A stretch of 64,000 bases of DNA from Eledone cirrhosa (GCA_964016885.1 OZ024748.1:33756599-33820598); one strand, 5' to 3'. Positions 36,876 through 49,983 are shown, counted from the first letter of the stretch. Numbers and translations: made by a program. The notes: generated by a model not told the origin, from the letters alone.

Positions 36876-37489
36876 TCTTTTTATTGATTTGTTTGTTTTT
36901 TGTAAATTCTTTATTAGTTTTTCATTATTCATTATGTAAACTAGCAGAAAACCACCCTTGGGTGGCTTTCTGATAGTATGTGTAGTGTGCATATTGATAT
37001 TATACGCAATATAAACGTTATATAATGAAGCAAATATATGAATGTTTATATAAGTGATGTGATATTTCATCTGTTATATCATAACTGGAAGTATTGACAT
37101 TTGACAATTTTAAAAGAAGAGAATCTTAAAATAAGCAATAATTATATATAAGAATATTTGTTTAATCAACAGCTACAAAATTTATTACATAAATTATGTA
37201 ATAATCATTCATTATTTATTCAAAGTAATCCAACTTATTTTACTTATGGGATAAAAATATATTCAGGACACAGTCCCGCACTCCTCCCTTTATTGTATTA
37301 TGATTGTATTTCTATCAGTGATGATACCCTAAAGTTCCTTCAGAGAAACCCTATTTCTACTTCTATTCTTTTGGTCATTACGCAAAATTCATGTCCATAG
37401 TTCAGGGTTGGCATGAATTCCAAATTTAAGATAGTGAGATTGACTTTTACACCTACTTCCCTTATTTTGATTAACAAATGCTGAATCTA
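36876..37489. other. AT-rich non-coding stretch
   Basis: No gene seen. 37,005-37,180 matches 57,700-57,880 (AAACGTTATATAA, GTTATATCATAACTGGA). 37,190-37,480 has no counterpart there and nothing recognisable. Confidence 0.4.
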
Positions 37490-38245
37490 GTGCATTACTG
37501 CACCAGCCCCTGCAATTCTTACACTTAATTCAGCCTCCTTCCTTCATCAACTTGTGAATACAGCCTCAAGACTCTTGAACTTCTCTGCCTGCTTCAGTAG
37601 ATCTCCACTCACATGTAGAGAGGTAAAATATTTCAGTCATCAATTGACTGATTTTCATTTCTGCCATGCAGTAGTTGGCAGCAAACCTATCAAGTGCATG
37701 TTGGAGATTACCTTCTCACTAGATAGCTACTAAAATGACATCCGGAAATTCTAAACAACTGATCCTACATCCACCAGTCTTGATACCAATTCCAGCCCAG
37801 TTGCACATGTCAATCCTGTCCATGAAGATTATGAACAGGGGAGGTGACAGCATACATCCTTGGCAGAGTCTGACACCCTCATTGAAAGTTTTCGACTTAG
37901 CAATGTTTGGGGTAACATTACTTGATATAATTCATAGCTTGGAGATGAGAGACTCATTCCAAGGAGAGGTGCTAATACTCTGAAATGAGAGATCACAACT
38001 CTGATACTATGGTGATGTGTTCAGAATGTCTCAGGAAATAATCACTGGGCAGATTTTACAGGCAAAACCAACTGGCAGAAGCTCCAGGGGTAGACGCCGA
38101 GCAAGTTGGATGGATAATATTCATGAGCATGATTTGTTTTGCTTCGAGATCCAGCCAGATCAGATGAAGACAGTTGATTCTGACAGTACTTGCTGGAAGT
38201 CATGCTTGAGGACTCTGTCACCATGACCATCCTTGGAATAAGTGG
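37490..38245. pseudogene. Non-LTR RT fragment with internal inversion (twin priming)
   Basis: The left part (37,490-37,890) reads as RT on the minus strand: a GVRLCQGCMLSP-like motif-B region near 37,870, then LDRFAANYCMAEMKIS near 37,680, in broken frames. The right part (37,895-38,245) reads on the plus strand as the C-terminal end of the same sort of element: FRMSQEIITGQILQAKPTGR, then an RRRASWMDNIHE-like piece, then CWKSCLRTLSP. The 5' part being reversed against the 3' part is the pattern made by twin priming during LINE insertion. The same structure is at 57,885-58,640. Confidence 0.75.
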
Positions 38246-38662
38246 ACAAAGGAGAAATATTCATATCAGAATTGAAAATAGTTACATTTGAGGAATTTGT
38301 CAAGTCTGTGACTTCAACCTTACATTATTTTCCCATTTATTAAGAATAAAGAATAAAGAATAAAGAAATCATTATTTTCCCATCTAAATCTCTGTTATTA
38401 ACACCATATGTAATGATATCATCTTGTAAGTAGTTTGAATACATCTAACACCCATCTAAATCTCTGTTATTAACACCATATATAATGATATCATCTTGAT
38501 ATCATATTTTTTTTAAATGATTAAAATTCTATCACTCTTCGTATATTTTGCAACTGAAATTTAAAAATTTCACAATATCTTGGTTATAGGGCCGCTAACT
38601 TTGGTGGTATCATTGTTTCCCTAAAGTAACAAGAAAAATTAAAACTTAGTCACGAAAGATCA
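38246..38662. other. ZNF-type 3' flank with two 72-bp repeat units
   Basis: No gene. Two units of CTAAATCTCTGTTATTAACA / CCATATGTAATGATATCATC lie at about 38,380 and 38,455; more units are at 58,740-58,990. A short AATAAAG-type repeat is near 38,340. The ATCA at 38,659-38,662 is the left target duplication of the LTR that follows. Confidence 0.55.
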
Positions 38663-39013
38663 TATAACAAAATACTAGTGTGTATGAATATATCAAAGAC
38701 GATTGGTTTGTGTGTATAATATTTAATTAACAATTTGTGGATATATAGAACAGTATAGTTGACATGTCAATGAATAGATGAAAGAATGAAGCAAAGTTAT
38801 TAGTTACCGTTTGATTGCCAGGCAAACGTGGCTGGCAGAAGACGCCTGGCGACGGCCAGGTGCCGGAAGGGCAAATGAGAGAGAGAGAACTTAAAGTTGT
38901 TAGTTTTATAGGGTTCTGACCGGAAGTTACAGAAAGGGTTCTACTTCCTGTCTAGAGAGCGTTAATCTATTGGGGTTGTGAGTGTCACAACAAGGGAGGC
39001 AACTCCTGCTACA
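38663..39013 (-). repeat. Solo LTR with 4-bp duplication (ATCA) and known empty site
   Basis: Reverse-orientation relative of 25,254-25,640: minus strand TGTAGCAGGAGTTGCC ... TATTTTGTTATA. It is flanked by ATCA at 38,659-38,662 and 39,014-39,017. At 59,141-59,144 the duplicated locus has a single ATCA in the same context (AAAGATCACAAACTG), giving an unoccupied target. TATA-like TTTTATA on the plus strand at 38,904-38,910 is the reversed promoter box. Confidence 0.88.
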
Positions 39014-39017
39014 ATCA

Positions 39018-39584
39018 CAAACTGTTGAAGTATTAGTTGTTTCTTGTTGAACTTGTAATAATGGAGATTTCTGGCATTCTTGGTCCCTATACCACCTCCC
39101 TACTAACTGTTATCAGGGTGCAGTTAGCCACACACAGGAGTATCTTGTTAAACTATAGTGGTGGAGACAATTGTCAGACTTGGTCCCTACACCACCTCCC
39201 TACTAACTGTTATCAGGATGGAGTTGGCCACACACAGGAGAGAACACAAGTTTTAAAAGCTATTTCAACACATCTCACTTGCTGTCCCCCAGGGTAACCC
39301 CCTTTCACCATTCTGTCCTCTCCTGGGACCACAAGGTAGCTGGTACCTAATGTTCTCCATGCCAGAAAGAATTCTCCCACATTGCCCAGGTTTGTATCAT
39401 TGGGGGTACTGATGGTATAGTTTACTGATTGTTGTTAGACACAGTAAATTATAAGAAATGTTTCAAGAAATATGAAACAATAAATATTATTTGCTGAAAC
39501 TAGTTAAATCTCTATTGATTTGTAAATTAGGCTCAAGAGCAGCAGATTTAGGAGAGGGGCAAAGTTGATTAAATCAACCCCAAT
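39018..39584. other. Non-coding stretch with a ~115-bp duplication
   Basis: No gene. CTTGGTCCCTA(T/C)ACCACC followed by TCCCTACTAACTGTTATCAG occurs twice (about 39,080 and 39,180) as a two-copy tandem. The first part matches 59,143-59,222. Confidence 0.45.
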
Positions 39585-39735
39585 ACATGACTGGTAATAT
39601 ATTTTATCAACTCTAGAATGTTGAAATAATTATTTGACCTTCGTAGGATTTGAACTGAGAATGTTAAGAACCAGAACAAATACTGCAGTGATATTTTATC
39701 TGACACTCTACCAATTCTGCCATTTTACCATCTTT
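39585..39735 (-). mobile_element. Diverged SINE fragment
   Basis: Minus-strand remnant of the tRNA-related SINE seen at 21,547 and 62,478 (ACTGGTAATATATTTTATC, GGATTTGAACTGAGAATG). Diverged; boundaries uncertain. Confidence 0.4.
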
Positions 39736-39921
39736 GTTTAAATCTATATTAAAGTAAATGTAGAATATGTCCATCTACCATTTGAAATTCTACTGAGATA
39801 GGCCCAGAGCAACACAGTAGTGTTTCATTAGAACACATACACACAAACATTTTCTTAACCAAATTTCAGTCTTACACTGTAATATCAATTCTCAACTTTT
39901 AAATATACTTCAAGTATTACT

Positions 39922-40605
39922 ATGGAGGACATTAAACAGTTGGACATTTCTAACGCCACTATTTCTACCAATATAGACACAGTTACACAGACATACAGTG
40001 GTGAAATATGTAGGAAATATTTTGCTTCTAACAGTAATTTAACTGTATACAAAAGAACACATACTCGTGAAAAACCTTTAAATGTGAAATATGTGGGAAA
40101 TCTTTCAGTGAGAGAAGTAAGCTTGTTGGGCATATACGTAGTCACACCGGAGAAAAACCTTTACACTGCAAAATATGTGGGAAATCTTTTGACAATAACA
40201 GTAATATGATTAAACACAAAAGAAGACATACTGGAGAAAAACCCTATCATTGTGAAATATGTGGAAAATCTTTCTCTGAGAATGTTAGTCTTGTAGTTCA
40301 CAAAATAACACACAGCAGAGAGAAACCTTTTAAATGTGAGAAATCTTTTGCCACTAGCAGTCATTTAACTCTCCACAAAAGAAAACATACTGGAGAGAAA
40401 CCTTTCCATTATGAAATATGTGGAAAATATTTTGCCACTAACAATAATTTAACTGTACACAAAAGAATACACGCTGGAGAAAAAAACCCTTCAACTGTAA
40501 AATATATGAGAAATCTTTTACAGAGAACACTGACCTGGTTGACCATGTATGCAGCCACACTGGTAAAAACCCTTTTGTAACTGACACAAACAAATATTTA
40601 TGCAT
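39922..40605 (+). pseudogene. C2H2 zinc-finger pseudogene with ATG
   Basis: ATG 39,922 gives MEDIKQLDISNATISTNID, the same leader as the 32-kb gene. The first finger is cut (GEICRKYFASNSNL, lacking its start). A 1-bp loss near 40,080 shifts the frame. Then come CEICGKSF fingers: one with an intact [35 protein letters not shown], a shortened finger where residues between the Cys pair are lost (KCEKSFATSSHL), and FHYEICGKYF with Cys to Tyr. Extra A bases near 40,490 shift the frame again before the last finger. Non-functional. Its upstream sequence also matches the 32-kb gene. Confidence 0.9.
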
Positions 40606-40960
40606 GTAACAGAATGTGTGACTGTAAGACAGACCCCTCTCCCCAGCTTGTCTGGGAAGATGGAAGATCCACCTTAGTACTGACTTGGATTATGTAGACC
40701 TGTTCAACCCTTGTTACCAGGGAAAGTGGGCATTAAACAATAAAGATTATAATCACAAACACACACACTTGAGGGAAACCTTTTAAGTATAAAATGTGAA
40801 ACATCCTTTTACAAATCTAAAGCTATTGTCCACCAACATTGTGAGGGAACCCTTAGCAGTTCTATAAAGTCCAAACATTGCTTGTCATTTTTGTAATGAT
40901 ATTTTTAGTTGGAATTATATTTTTATTAATATCTGATTCTTGTCTTCTTGAATTCATTCT
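40606..40960. other. ZNF 3' flank
   Basis: No gene. 40,770-40,960 carries ZNF 3'-flank phrases (GAGGGAACCCTTAGCAGTTC, CCAAACATTGCTTGTCATTT) as at 20,350 and 33,380. 40,690-40,760 resembles a LINE 3' tail end (GTGGGCATTAAACAATAAAG). Confidence 0.5.
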
Positions 40961-41340
40961 TAATCATAATCATCATCATCATTTAACATCTATCTTCCAC
41001 GCTAGCATGGGTTAGATGGGAATTGTCCCACTTGAGGCAAGATTGATTGGGTGACCGTGTCTTGCTCGTATAGGACTGTATCTGGCAGGGTTTCTACGGC
41101 TGGATGCCCTTCCTAACAGCAACCATATTTACAGTGTGGACTGGGAGCCTTTTTACTGCGTCTCCTACAGGACAACTTAACAGCATGGACTAGGTGCTTT
41201 TTTGTTGTGACACCTATGCAACCTCTTTAGTTTGGACTGGATGTTCTGTGGTAGCAACATAACTTTACAGAGAAAGGGTGGGGTTGGTGGGAGTGGGACG
41301 ATGGAGTTGGGTTGTATATTTGGTTAAGAGGTGCCTACTA
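40961..41340 (-). mobile_element. RTE-like LINE 3' tail
   Basis: Starts with ATC repeats (40,964-40,983; GAT on the minus strand) and continues as the reverse complement of the tail at 35,880-36,180 (GGATGCCCTTCCTAACAGCA, TTTACTGCGTCTCC-type pieces). Only the 3' untranslated part is present. Confidence 0.7.
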
Positions 41341-41660
41341 CTATGCTGCTGGTTAAAATATTTGTTAATCATGTAAGAGTGCATAGCTCGGAGATCAGAT
41401 AGTCGCTCCAGGTAGAGCCGCTACTTCTCCAAATTGAGAGATCACAGCTCTGATACAATGGACATGTGGTTACAATATCTCTGGAAAGAATTGCTGGACA
41501 GATTTTAAAGTCAAAACCAACTAGCAGGAGACCCAGAGGTAGACTCCGAGCAAGATGGTTGGATAACATCCATGAAATTGGCTGGTCTCGGTTAGAGATC
41601 CAGCTGGAAGGAGTGTTTGAGGAGTCTGCCCACAGGAATAAGTAGGCAAAGGAGAAGATA
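41341..41660 (+). pseudogene. Non-LTR element C-terminal fragment
   Basis: Broken plus-strand match to the C-terminal end seen at 37,895-38,245 and 43,836-44,165: RIAGQILKSKPTSRRPRGRLRARWLD-like codons in mixed frames (about 41,485-41,570), then NIHEIGWSRLEIQLE. Confidence 0.65.
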
Positions 41661-41689
41661 CATCTACTGTTCCATGCTTGTATGGATTT

Positions 41690-43197
<1,508 letters not shown>

Positions 43198-43394
43198 TTT
43201 GTAGGAATTAAATTTTTGTTCATGTCTATTCCTTGTCTTCTTGAAGTCATTTTTAATCTATGTAGGAATTTTCAGCGTTCTTTTTCTTTTGCCAACACCA
43301 ACATTCCCTGTTGTAGTGTTTAATCGAGGGACCCTCTCTCACCTCAGGAAATCCTGTGAGTGTCTAGTCTCAGAAATTTTAGCGGGTTGGAAGT
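43198..43394 (+). other. ZNF 3' flank with one 95-bp-type unit
   Basis: Contains CCTTGTCTTCTTGAAGTCAT and one unit (ACACCAACATTCCCTGTTGT... TCTCAGAAATTTT) of the ZNF 3'-flank repeat. Confidence 0.65.
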
Positions 43395-44170
43395 GGTATG
43401 ATGACTGGTGGGTGTAAAAGTAGTTGGCTAGAATTTACAGATACCATGGTGTTATTTAACTCAACAGAAGATGATCCCAGATGTGAACTTGATAGGTTTG
43501 CTACCAAGCCCTGCATGACAGGACTAAAAACTGGTGCTGTGAAGACTGAGATACTCCTCCTCTCAGGGAAGCCTGCACAGTGCACCCTACATGTGAGTGG
43601 AGTTCCACTGAAGCAGGGGGAGTAGTTCAAGTATCTAGGGTCTGTGTTCATGAGTTGATGAAGGCAAGAGGCAGAATTAAATCCAAAAATTACAGGAGCT
43701 AGTGCAGTAATGTGTCAGCTTCAACATTCAGTATCAGAAGAAGGGAGGTAGGTGTAAAAGTAAAACTTACTGTCTGCCATTTGGTATTTGTACCAACCCT
43801 TACCCTTGGTAATGAATCTTGGGTAATGACCAAAGTATCTATGGTGTAATGTTACTTGACATAGTACGCAGCTCAGAGATCAGAGTTACACCAGGTAGAG
43901 CCATGACTTATCTGAATTGAGATATCACAGGTCCACTGTTATGGACAAGTGGTTAGACTGTCTCAGGAAAGAATTAGTGGACAGATTTTAAGGGCAAAAC
44001 CAGCCTGCAGGAAACCTAGATCTAGACTCCAAGCCAGATGGTTGGATAACATCCATGAGCTTGGCTGGTCTCATTTGGGGCTCCAGCCAGATCATTTGGA
44101 GAGGGTTCCTTCTAAGAGGACTTGCTGGAAAGTATGATTGAGGACTCTGCCTCTATAACCCTTCCAGGAA
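43395..44170 (+). pseudogene. Non-LTR RT C-terminal fragment
   Basis: Plus strand: LDRFATKPCMTGLKTGAVKT and LSGKPAQCTLHVSGVPLKQ (43,480-43,615), FKYLGSVF near 43,630, then stops, then VRLSQERISGQILRAKPACR with RSRLQARWLDNIHELGWSHL (43,949-44,090). Same family as the fragments at 37.5 and 58.0 kb, but here in one direction. Confidence 0.75.
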
Positions 44171-44306
44171 TAAATACGTGAAGAAGATGAATATCACCAA
44201 CATTCTCTGCTGAAGAGTTTATGGAAAGCAAGATGGGAAAATTGCTTTGTCTCTTCTGCCATTAAATCGATATAAATTCTCCATTACATATATATGTATA
44301 TGTGTA

Positions 44307-45124
44307 TCATCATCATCATCATCATCATCATTTTACCTGCTTTTCCCTGCTTGCAAAGATGGGACGAATCCTTTTCAGCACAGCAACTCTCCATTTGTCA
44401 CAGTCCCTTGTCATCTCCTATGTGAGCTTCAGCAATCTGAGGTCAGCTCTCACCACCTCCACCCATAATTTTTATAGTGTTCCTCTACTGTGTCTTCCTT
44501 CCACTGGGATATCTTGGCACTTCTTCACTCAGCTGTCATCCTCCATGCACATCACATGTCCATACCCATGTAGTCCTCTCTCATGCACACTACAGCTTAT
44601 CCCTCTTATACAGTTTCTCTCTCAACTCATCTATGCTTGGTCGTTCACACACATTGACATTGCACATCCAACGGAGCATGCTTGCTTCATTTCTATCCAG
44701 CCATCGCATATCCTCCACAGTTGCTGCCCATGTCTCACTACCATGAAGCATTGCGCATCTCACACAGGCATCATATAACCGGCCTTTCATTCGGAGAAAC
44801 CCTTCTTTGTCAACAGAGGAAGCAGCTCCCTAAACTTCTTCCAATCCATCCTTATTCTAGATACTATGGCCTCGGAACACCCTCCTCCATTGCCAATCTG
44901 ATCACCTAGGTACTGGAAGCTATCAACCACCTCTATAGAATCTACCTGCACTTGAAAAATATGTCCATCACTGCGACTTCTACTGTCAAATTTCCCTGTA
45001 CATCTACTGCATATGTAGTTTTTCCTACCTGTTAGTTTGCCTGCTATCCCACTACATCTCTTGTGTACCCAAGATCTGCATTGTGTACCTTTTATAGAAT
45101 TATGCCAACTCCTTTTCTACATAT
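44307..45124 (-). pseudogene. RTE-like LINE 3' part with (ATC)n end
   Basis: Starts with an ATC microsatellite (44,307-44,333), followed by the antisense of the LINE C-terminal domain: MKGRLYDACVRCAMLHGSET from 44,790 down, then RNEASMLRWMCNVNVCERPS. The Cys/His region is near 45,030. The sequence is cut at 45,124 next to the gypsy target duplication. The antisense of its MLHGSETWAATVEDM segment resembles the unit of the 47-bp array at 50.8 kb. Confidence 0.78.
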
Positions 45125-45129
45125 CCAAC

Positions 45130-45366
45130 TGTTATGTATTCTTGTGGTTTGTGCTGGGATAATAAACAACTCACTGAAGGCGTTAGCATGATTCTACGTG
45201 TTTATTTGCTTGGCATGTTTTTAGCGGAGTGATACATACTGTGCGTATCCGTCTTAGACACAGTTCCTACTGTTTACTAGATGCGCTTTACAAAATAGTA
45301 CTAATAGTGGGGATGTATTCATTGTTATGTATATCTACGCATACACATGGGTATGAATGTGTAACA
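45130..45366 (-). repeat. 3' LTR of gypsy element 2
   Basis: 237 bp, plus strand TGTTATGTATT ... GAATGTGTAACA. Next to it inward is TCCCTTCTTG, the reverse of a polypurine tract CAAGAAGGGA. Flanked outside by CCAAC. Confidence 0.93.
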
Positions 45367-45561
45367 TCCCTTCTTGAAAAAAAAAAAAGGATCTTTTGGT
45401 AATGAAAAAAAAAAGTAGAAGTAATCTCCCTTACACTAATGGATTGTCAGCGCAAGGGTGGCAATCCTGCAGCAGAAACCGTGAGATTATTCTGCCCACA
45501 CACGTGGTTTTCTGCTTCTTAATCTAGCAGAAATAGTTGTTTTTTTTTGGTTTTTTTTCTT

Positions 45562-48500
45562 TTAACGGTATCGAATCGGTGGTAAAATGTTCAGTCTCCA
45601 TCTGGTGGATCTTGTGCTCTGCACTGGTGTCTGAGGTGTGTTGTTGGGCTGCTGATAGGTGGTTGGTGCCCGTTGGGGTGATGATTCTGTGGAAGCACGG
45701 ATTCTGTGTGTGTCGTCATCTGCTGTGGGTGTTGCGCATGTTATCCTCGATAGCTTTGGTGTTGGGCAGATGTGGGCCCTGTTACGTCTCAGCTGCCTAC
45801 CAGATTCAGTTTCTATAATATATGATCTTGGAGTTTCGGCTCTACTGATAACTTGTGCTGGGATCCATGTTTTGGTTATAGGATCTTGAGTATGCACATG
45901 CTGTCCTCCAAGTATCTCAGGTAAGTATTGTGCATGTTTGTTGTAATATTTCTGTGCTTGTTATTGAGTGGCTGCTAGCTTTGCCTTTGTCTCTTCCTGG
46001 TCAATAGGAGGTTGGATCTTAGTTGGCAGGGTGGTTTTGTATTTCCTGCCATTCAGCATTTCTGCTGGGGATTTCATGTCAGTCCTCAGTGGTGTCGCTC
46101 GTAGGGACAGAAGTGCCAGGTGTGGGTCTTCCTTAGTTTCTCGGCATTTGACTAGTGTTCTCTTGACTGTCTGCACCTGTCTTTCTATGAATCCATGGCC
46201 TTTGGGGTAGTGTGGAGATGAGGTTATAATGTTGAACCTATACTCATCGGCTAGCTTTTTGAATTCCTGAGATGTGAACTGGGTTCCATTGTCACATATG
46301 ATCTGTTCTGGTATTCCTTGCTCTGCTAGGAGTCCTCGAGCCACTGTAGTTATTGTTTTGGCCCTCAGGTCTTTCACTTTCTCACAAATGGGAATTTGGA
46401 GTAGTAGCAGACCATAATCAAGTACCATTCTTGGTTCTCTGTGAACAGATCTACTCCAATAGTTTGCCATGGCCTTCTTGGAATGTCACTGGATATCATT
46501 TCCTTCTTTTGTTGAGAGTTTCTGTACTTTTGACAGATGTGGTATATAGAAACCATCTTTTCTATGTCTTTGTACATGCCTATCCAATATACAGCTGACT
46601 TGGCTCGGAGTTTGCATTTTTCCATTCCCAGATGTCCTTGGTTGATCTTGACAAGAATCTCTTTTTGCATTGATTTGGGCATAATTATTCGGGATCCAGT
46701 CATCAGGATTCCATTCTCCACTGATATGTCATCATGGATGGCCCAATATTCACGAATGAGGGGCTGCACCTGATGTCTCTTCTCTGGCCACCCCTGAATC
46801 ACCATCTGAGTAAGGAGCTGGAGTTCTTCATCTTTGCTGGTCTCCTCTTTGATTTGTTCCAGCTTTGTGTTTGTCACATTTACAATGTGGTGGACCTTTA
46901 CACTTAGTCCTTCCATTTCCTGTTTATCATGTGAGGATAGTCTGGAAAGAGCATCCGCCAATATCAGGTCCTTTCCTGGCTTGTACCTGATATTGTAGTC
47001 ATATTTTTGGAGCCTCAACAGTAACCTTTGCAGTCTGGCTGGTGCTTTTGTGAGTTTTTTTTTTTGTATATTTGTTCTAGCGGGCGATGGTCTGTCTCAA
47101 TATTGAAATATCTGCCATACAGGTATGTGTGAAACTTTTCACAGCCATATACTACTGCCAGGAGTTCCCTTTCAATGTTTGCATACCTTGTCTCTGTGGG
47201 TGAAAGAGCTTTCGAGGCATATGCAATAGGTTTACCTTCTTGTATCAATGCTGTGCCAACTCCTCTCATAGAAGCATCAACTTGGAGTGTTACTGGTTTG
47301 CATCTATCATAGTACTGCAGAGTTGTCTCCTTACTGATGAGCTTTTTGATTGCATTGAAATCCTGTGCGAAGCACACCAATCAAACTCTATGTCATCTTT
47401 CATTAACTCTCAGAGGTTTGCAGTGTGATCGGCCAGCTTAGGTATGAAGGCTCCCATATAGTGGATGAGTCCCAGGAAGCTTCCGAGTTCCTTCTTATCT
47501 TTGGGTTCTCTGATGTCACTGATGGCTTCCACTTTGGCGGGGTCTGGTTTCACTCCCTCTGCAGAGTATATCATTCCAAAAAATTTGCACTCTTTTGCTT
47601 TGATCATACACTTGTCTACATTGAGTTTGATACCTGCTTGTCGGGTTTTCTCCATAGCTTCATGTAGATTGAAGTCATGTGTGATCTCATCCTTGCCATG
47701 CACTTGGATATCGTCTGCTATCCCAATTGCTCCCTTGCAGCCTTGGTAGGCCTCATCTATTTGGCGCTGGAAAACATCTTGGCTCACCTTCAATCCAAAT
47801 GGGAGTCGGTTGAATCGGTATCTGCCAAATGGTGTGTTGAAGGTAGTTAGCATCGATGATTCTTTGTCTATCTTTACATTCCAGTACCCATTACTGGCAT
47901 CCAGTTTGCTGAATATCTTGGATCCAGCTAATGATGGTGTGATTTCTTCAAGGGTTGGAATTGGGTAGTAATCTCGTTTTAATGCCATGTTCAGATCTCT
48001 TGGGTCGAGGCATATTCGTAAGGTACCATTGGCTTTTTCTTTGATTATAATTGAATTCACCCAGTCAGTTGGTCGTGTCACTTTGGTGATTATTTCGTTT
48101 TTTTCCATTCTGTCTAACTCTGCCTTCAGCTTCTCTTTTAATTCCAGCGGAACGTGGCGAGGTGGGTGAACAATTGGTTTGGCATTGGGGTCGACTGTTA
48201 TATGGTATCGACAATTCTCAAAACACCCGACTGTATCGTCAAAGCATTCTGGGTACATGCTTATCAGTTCTTCTTTATTTGTGATTGGTGGTCGGTCTTC
48301 GATAGGCATATCTCTGTCAATCCTGCTTGGAGCTGCCTTCACTTCCCCGTTGATTGACACAATATTAACCCTTTGACAGGTATTAAGTCCAAGAATTGCA
48401 GGTCCTTCTGTTCTTGTGTCATAAAAAGAACACTTGATTATTTTTCCTTTGTGTGTCCCTGTAATGGTTGTTTTGCCCAGATGTAGAATCCTGGTACCTC

Positions 48501-49000
48501 CGTATGCAGTGAGGATTACATCACTTGGTGTGAGGATTCCTTCCTTGACTTTATCCTCTTGTGTCATGTGTTCTGGGAACATCTTTTTGTAGAGGTTGAC
48601 AGGCAAGATATCACTCTGGGCTCCAGTGTCAATCTTTAGCTTTAAGTCAATGTTTATTCGTTCCTTACCTGACGTCTTTTGGATTTGTATTGTTGTGTAT
48701 GCTTCATTTTTTTTCTGGTTGTCATTTCCCATCTCATGTACATTTATTGTGCCGACTGCCAAGAATTCCTCCCCTGAGGTGTTTTCTTCCTGTTGTTGTG
48801 CATGTATGTCTCTTTGTCTTCTCTTTCCGCTCCTCTTTGGAAACTGGGGCTTGTATTTGTGAGATTTTGTTAGTCTACACATTTTTCCCCAGTGGTTGGG
48901 CTTTCCACATGCTTTGCAGTGTGTACCAAATGCAGGACATTTCCTCCGGTCATTGAACTCATGCTCTGTACCGCAGTACTGGCATGTTCTCTGTTTGTGG
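45562..49000 (-). pseudogene. gypsy element 2 pol, multiply interrupted
   Basis: Zinc-knuckle CKACGKPNHWGKMC is near 48,910-48,880. Protease follows with active-site DTGA at 48,619-48,630, then RT (RPTDWVNSIIIKEKANGTLR, KLDASNGYW, GIADDIQVHG as the YxDD-equivalent near 47,710). A stop at about 47,410 and a frameshift near 47,375 break the end of RT. RNase H (LQVDASMRGVG, ETDHRPLEQI) ends in a frameshift at an A-rich run near 47,055. The integrase zinc region has one expected Cys replaced by His (YHICQKY). The integrase acidic residues (GVDLFT, ICDNGTQFTS, GFIERQVQ) span another frameshift near 46,385. A stop follows at 45,961, then a C-terminal tail to 45,562. Inactive. Confidence 0.9.
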
Positions 49001-49012
49001 GTATGTTTCGTT

Positions 49013-49579
49013 CTATGTCTGGATACAATATCTACACTGCTGCCTATTGTGTTTGTTTGTAAGTGAGGCCATTTGTTTGGTAGTGGCTTTGAATGCTCTT
49101 GCAGTGTCTACTGCTTCCATCAACTGGAGAGTGTCCTTACCTATGAGGGATTTCTGGACTTCTTTGTGAGCACACCCCCATATGAGTTGATCAACAATCC
49201 TTTCGTCCTTGTCTTTGAATCTGCATTTCTCGGCAACATTCTTTAGTCTGGACAGGAAGTTGTCAATTGTTTCTTGTGGGTCTTGTGCTAGGCCCTGGAA
49301 TTCGTACCTATGAATTCTATGGTTTGATCTGGGCTCTAGGTGCCTTTCAAATTTCTCTAACAGTGTGTCTGGATTATTGCAATCCGATTCTGACATGTCC
49401 CAACTATTGAATAGGTCTAGGCCCTTCTCTCCTGTCCATAAAAGGATGTAGCTTACCCTTTCATCGGCAGTTGTACCTTTCAGGAAGCTTTTGAAAGCCA
49501 ATTGAGTTTTCTGTTTGAATTTCTTGAACACTTCCACGATATCATCGGCGTCCCAGTTCATGGTCGGATGTAGATTCAT
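49013..49579 (-). pseudogene. gypsy element 2 gag
   Basis: 188 residues from ATG 49,579 (MNLHPTMNWDADD). It contains the helical capsid-like region of Ty3/gypsy Gag (RVSYILLWTGEKGLDLFNSW, then DNFLSRLKNVAEKC). The frame ends at a stop just after CRYC, the start of a zinc knuckle, while the rest of the knuckle region continues in the pol frame one base on. A single-base indel in the knuckle explains this more simply than programmed frameshifting. Gag would form the particle that carries the element's RNA. Confidence 0.82.
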
Positions 49580-49726
49580 CTATACGGCGATGGGGGCCGC
49601 CATTTTGGATTCACGTGTGTGTGTATGAAGACGAAGTGATATTCAGTTTGTTAAATTTCAGGTTTGTTGTGTTCCTGTTTTGTTGTAAAGGCACGGTTTT
49701 CGATTAAGTATTTATCGCTGCCACCA

Positions 49727-49963
49727 TGTTATGTATTCTTGTGGTTCATGCTGGGATAATAAACAACTCACTGAAGGCGTTAGCATGATTCTACGTGTTT
49801 ATTTGCTTGGCATGTTTTTAGCGGAGTGATACATACTGTGCGTATCCGCCTTAGACACAGTTCCTACTGTTTACTAGATGCGCTTAACAAAATAGTACTA
49901 ATAGTGGGGATGTATTCATTGTTATGTATATCTACGCATACACATGGGTATGAATGTGTAACA
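49727..49963 (-). repeat. 5' LTR of gypsy element 2
   Basis: 237 bp matching 45,130-45,366 except at four sites I could count (two adjacent near position 21, then one near 129 and one near 162). CCAAC follows at 49,964. Confidence 0.93.
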
Positions 49964-49983
49964 CCAACATAAATATATATATA

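Larger units (their letters stand above)
45130..49963 (-). mobile_element. Structurally complete Ty3/gypsy retrotransposon (element 2)
   Basis: 4,834 bp flanked by CCAAC at 45,125-45,129 and 49,964-49,968. Two 237-bp LTRs differ at four positions by my count. Reading on the minus strand: 5' LTR, primer-binding site (49,714-49,726, TGGTGGCAGCG, which fits the 3' end of a tRNA-Leu as I remember it), gag, pol (protease, RT, RNase H, integrase), polypurine tract (45,367-45,376) and 3' LTR. Few LTR differences suggest a fairly young insertion, yet the coding region carries several stops and frameshifts. No env-like gene. Confidence 0.93.
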
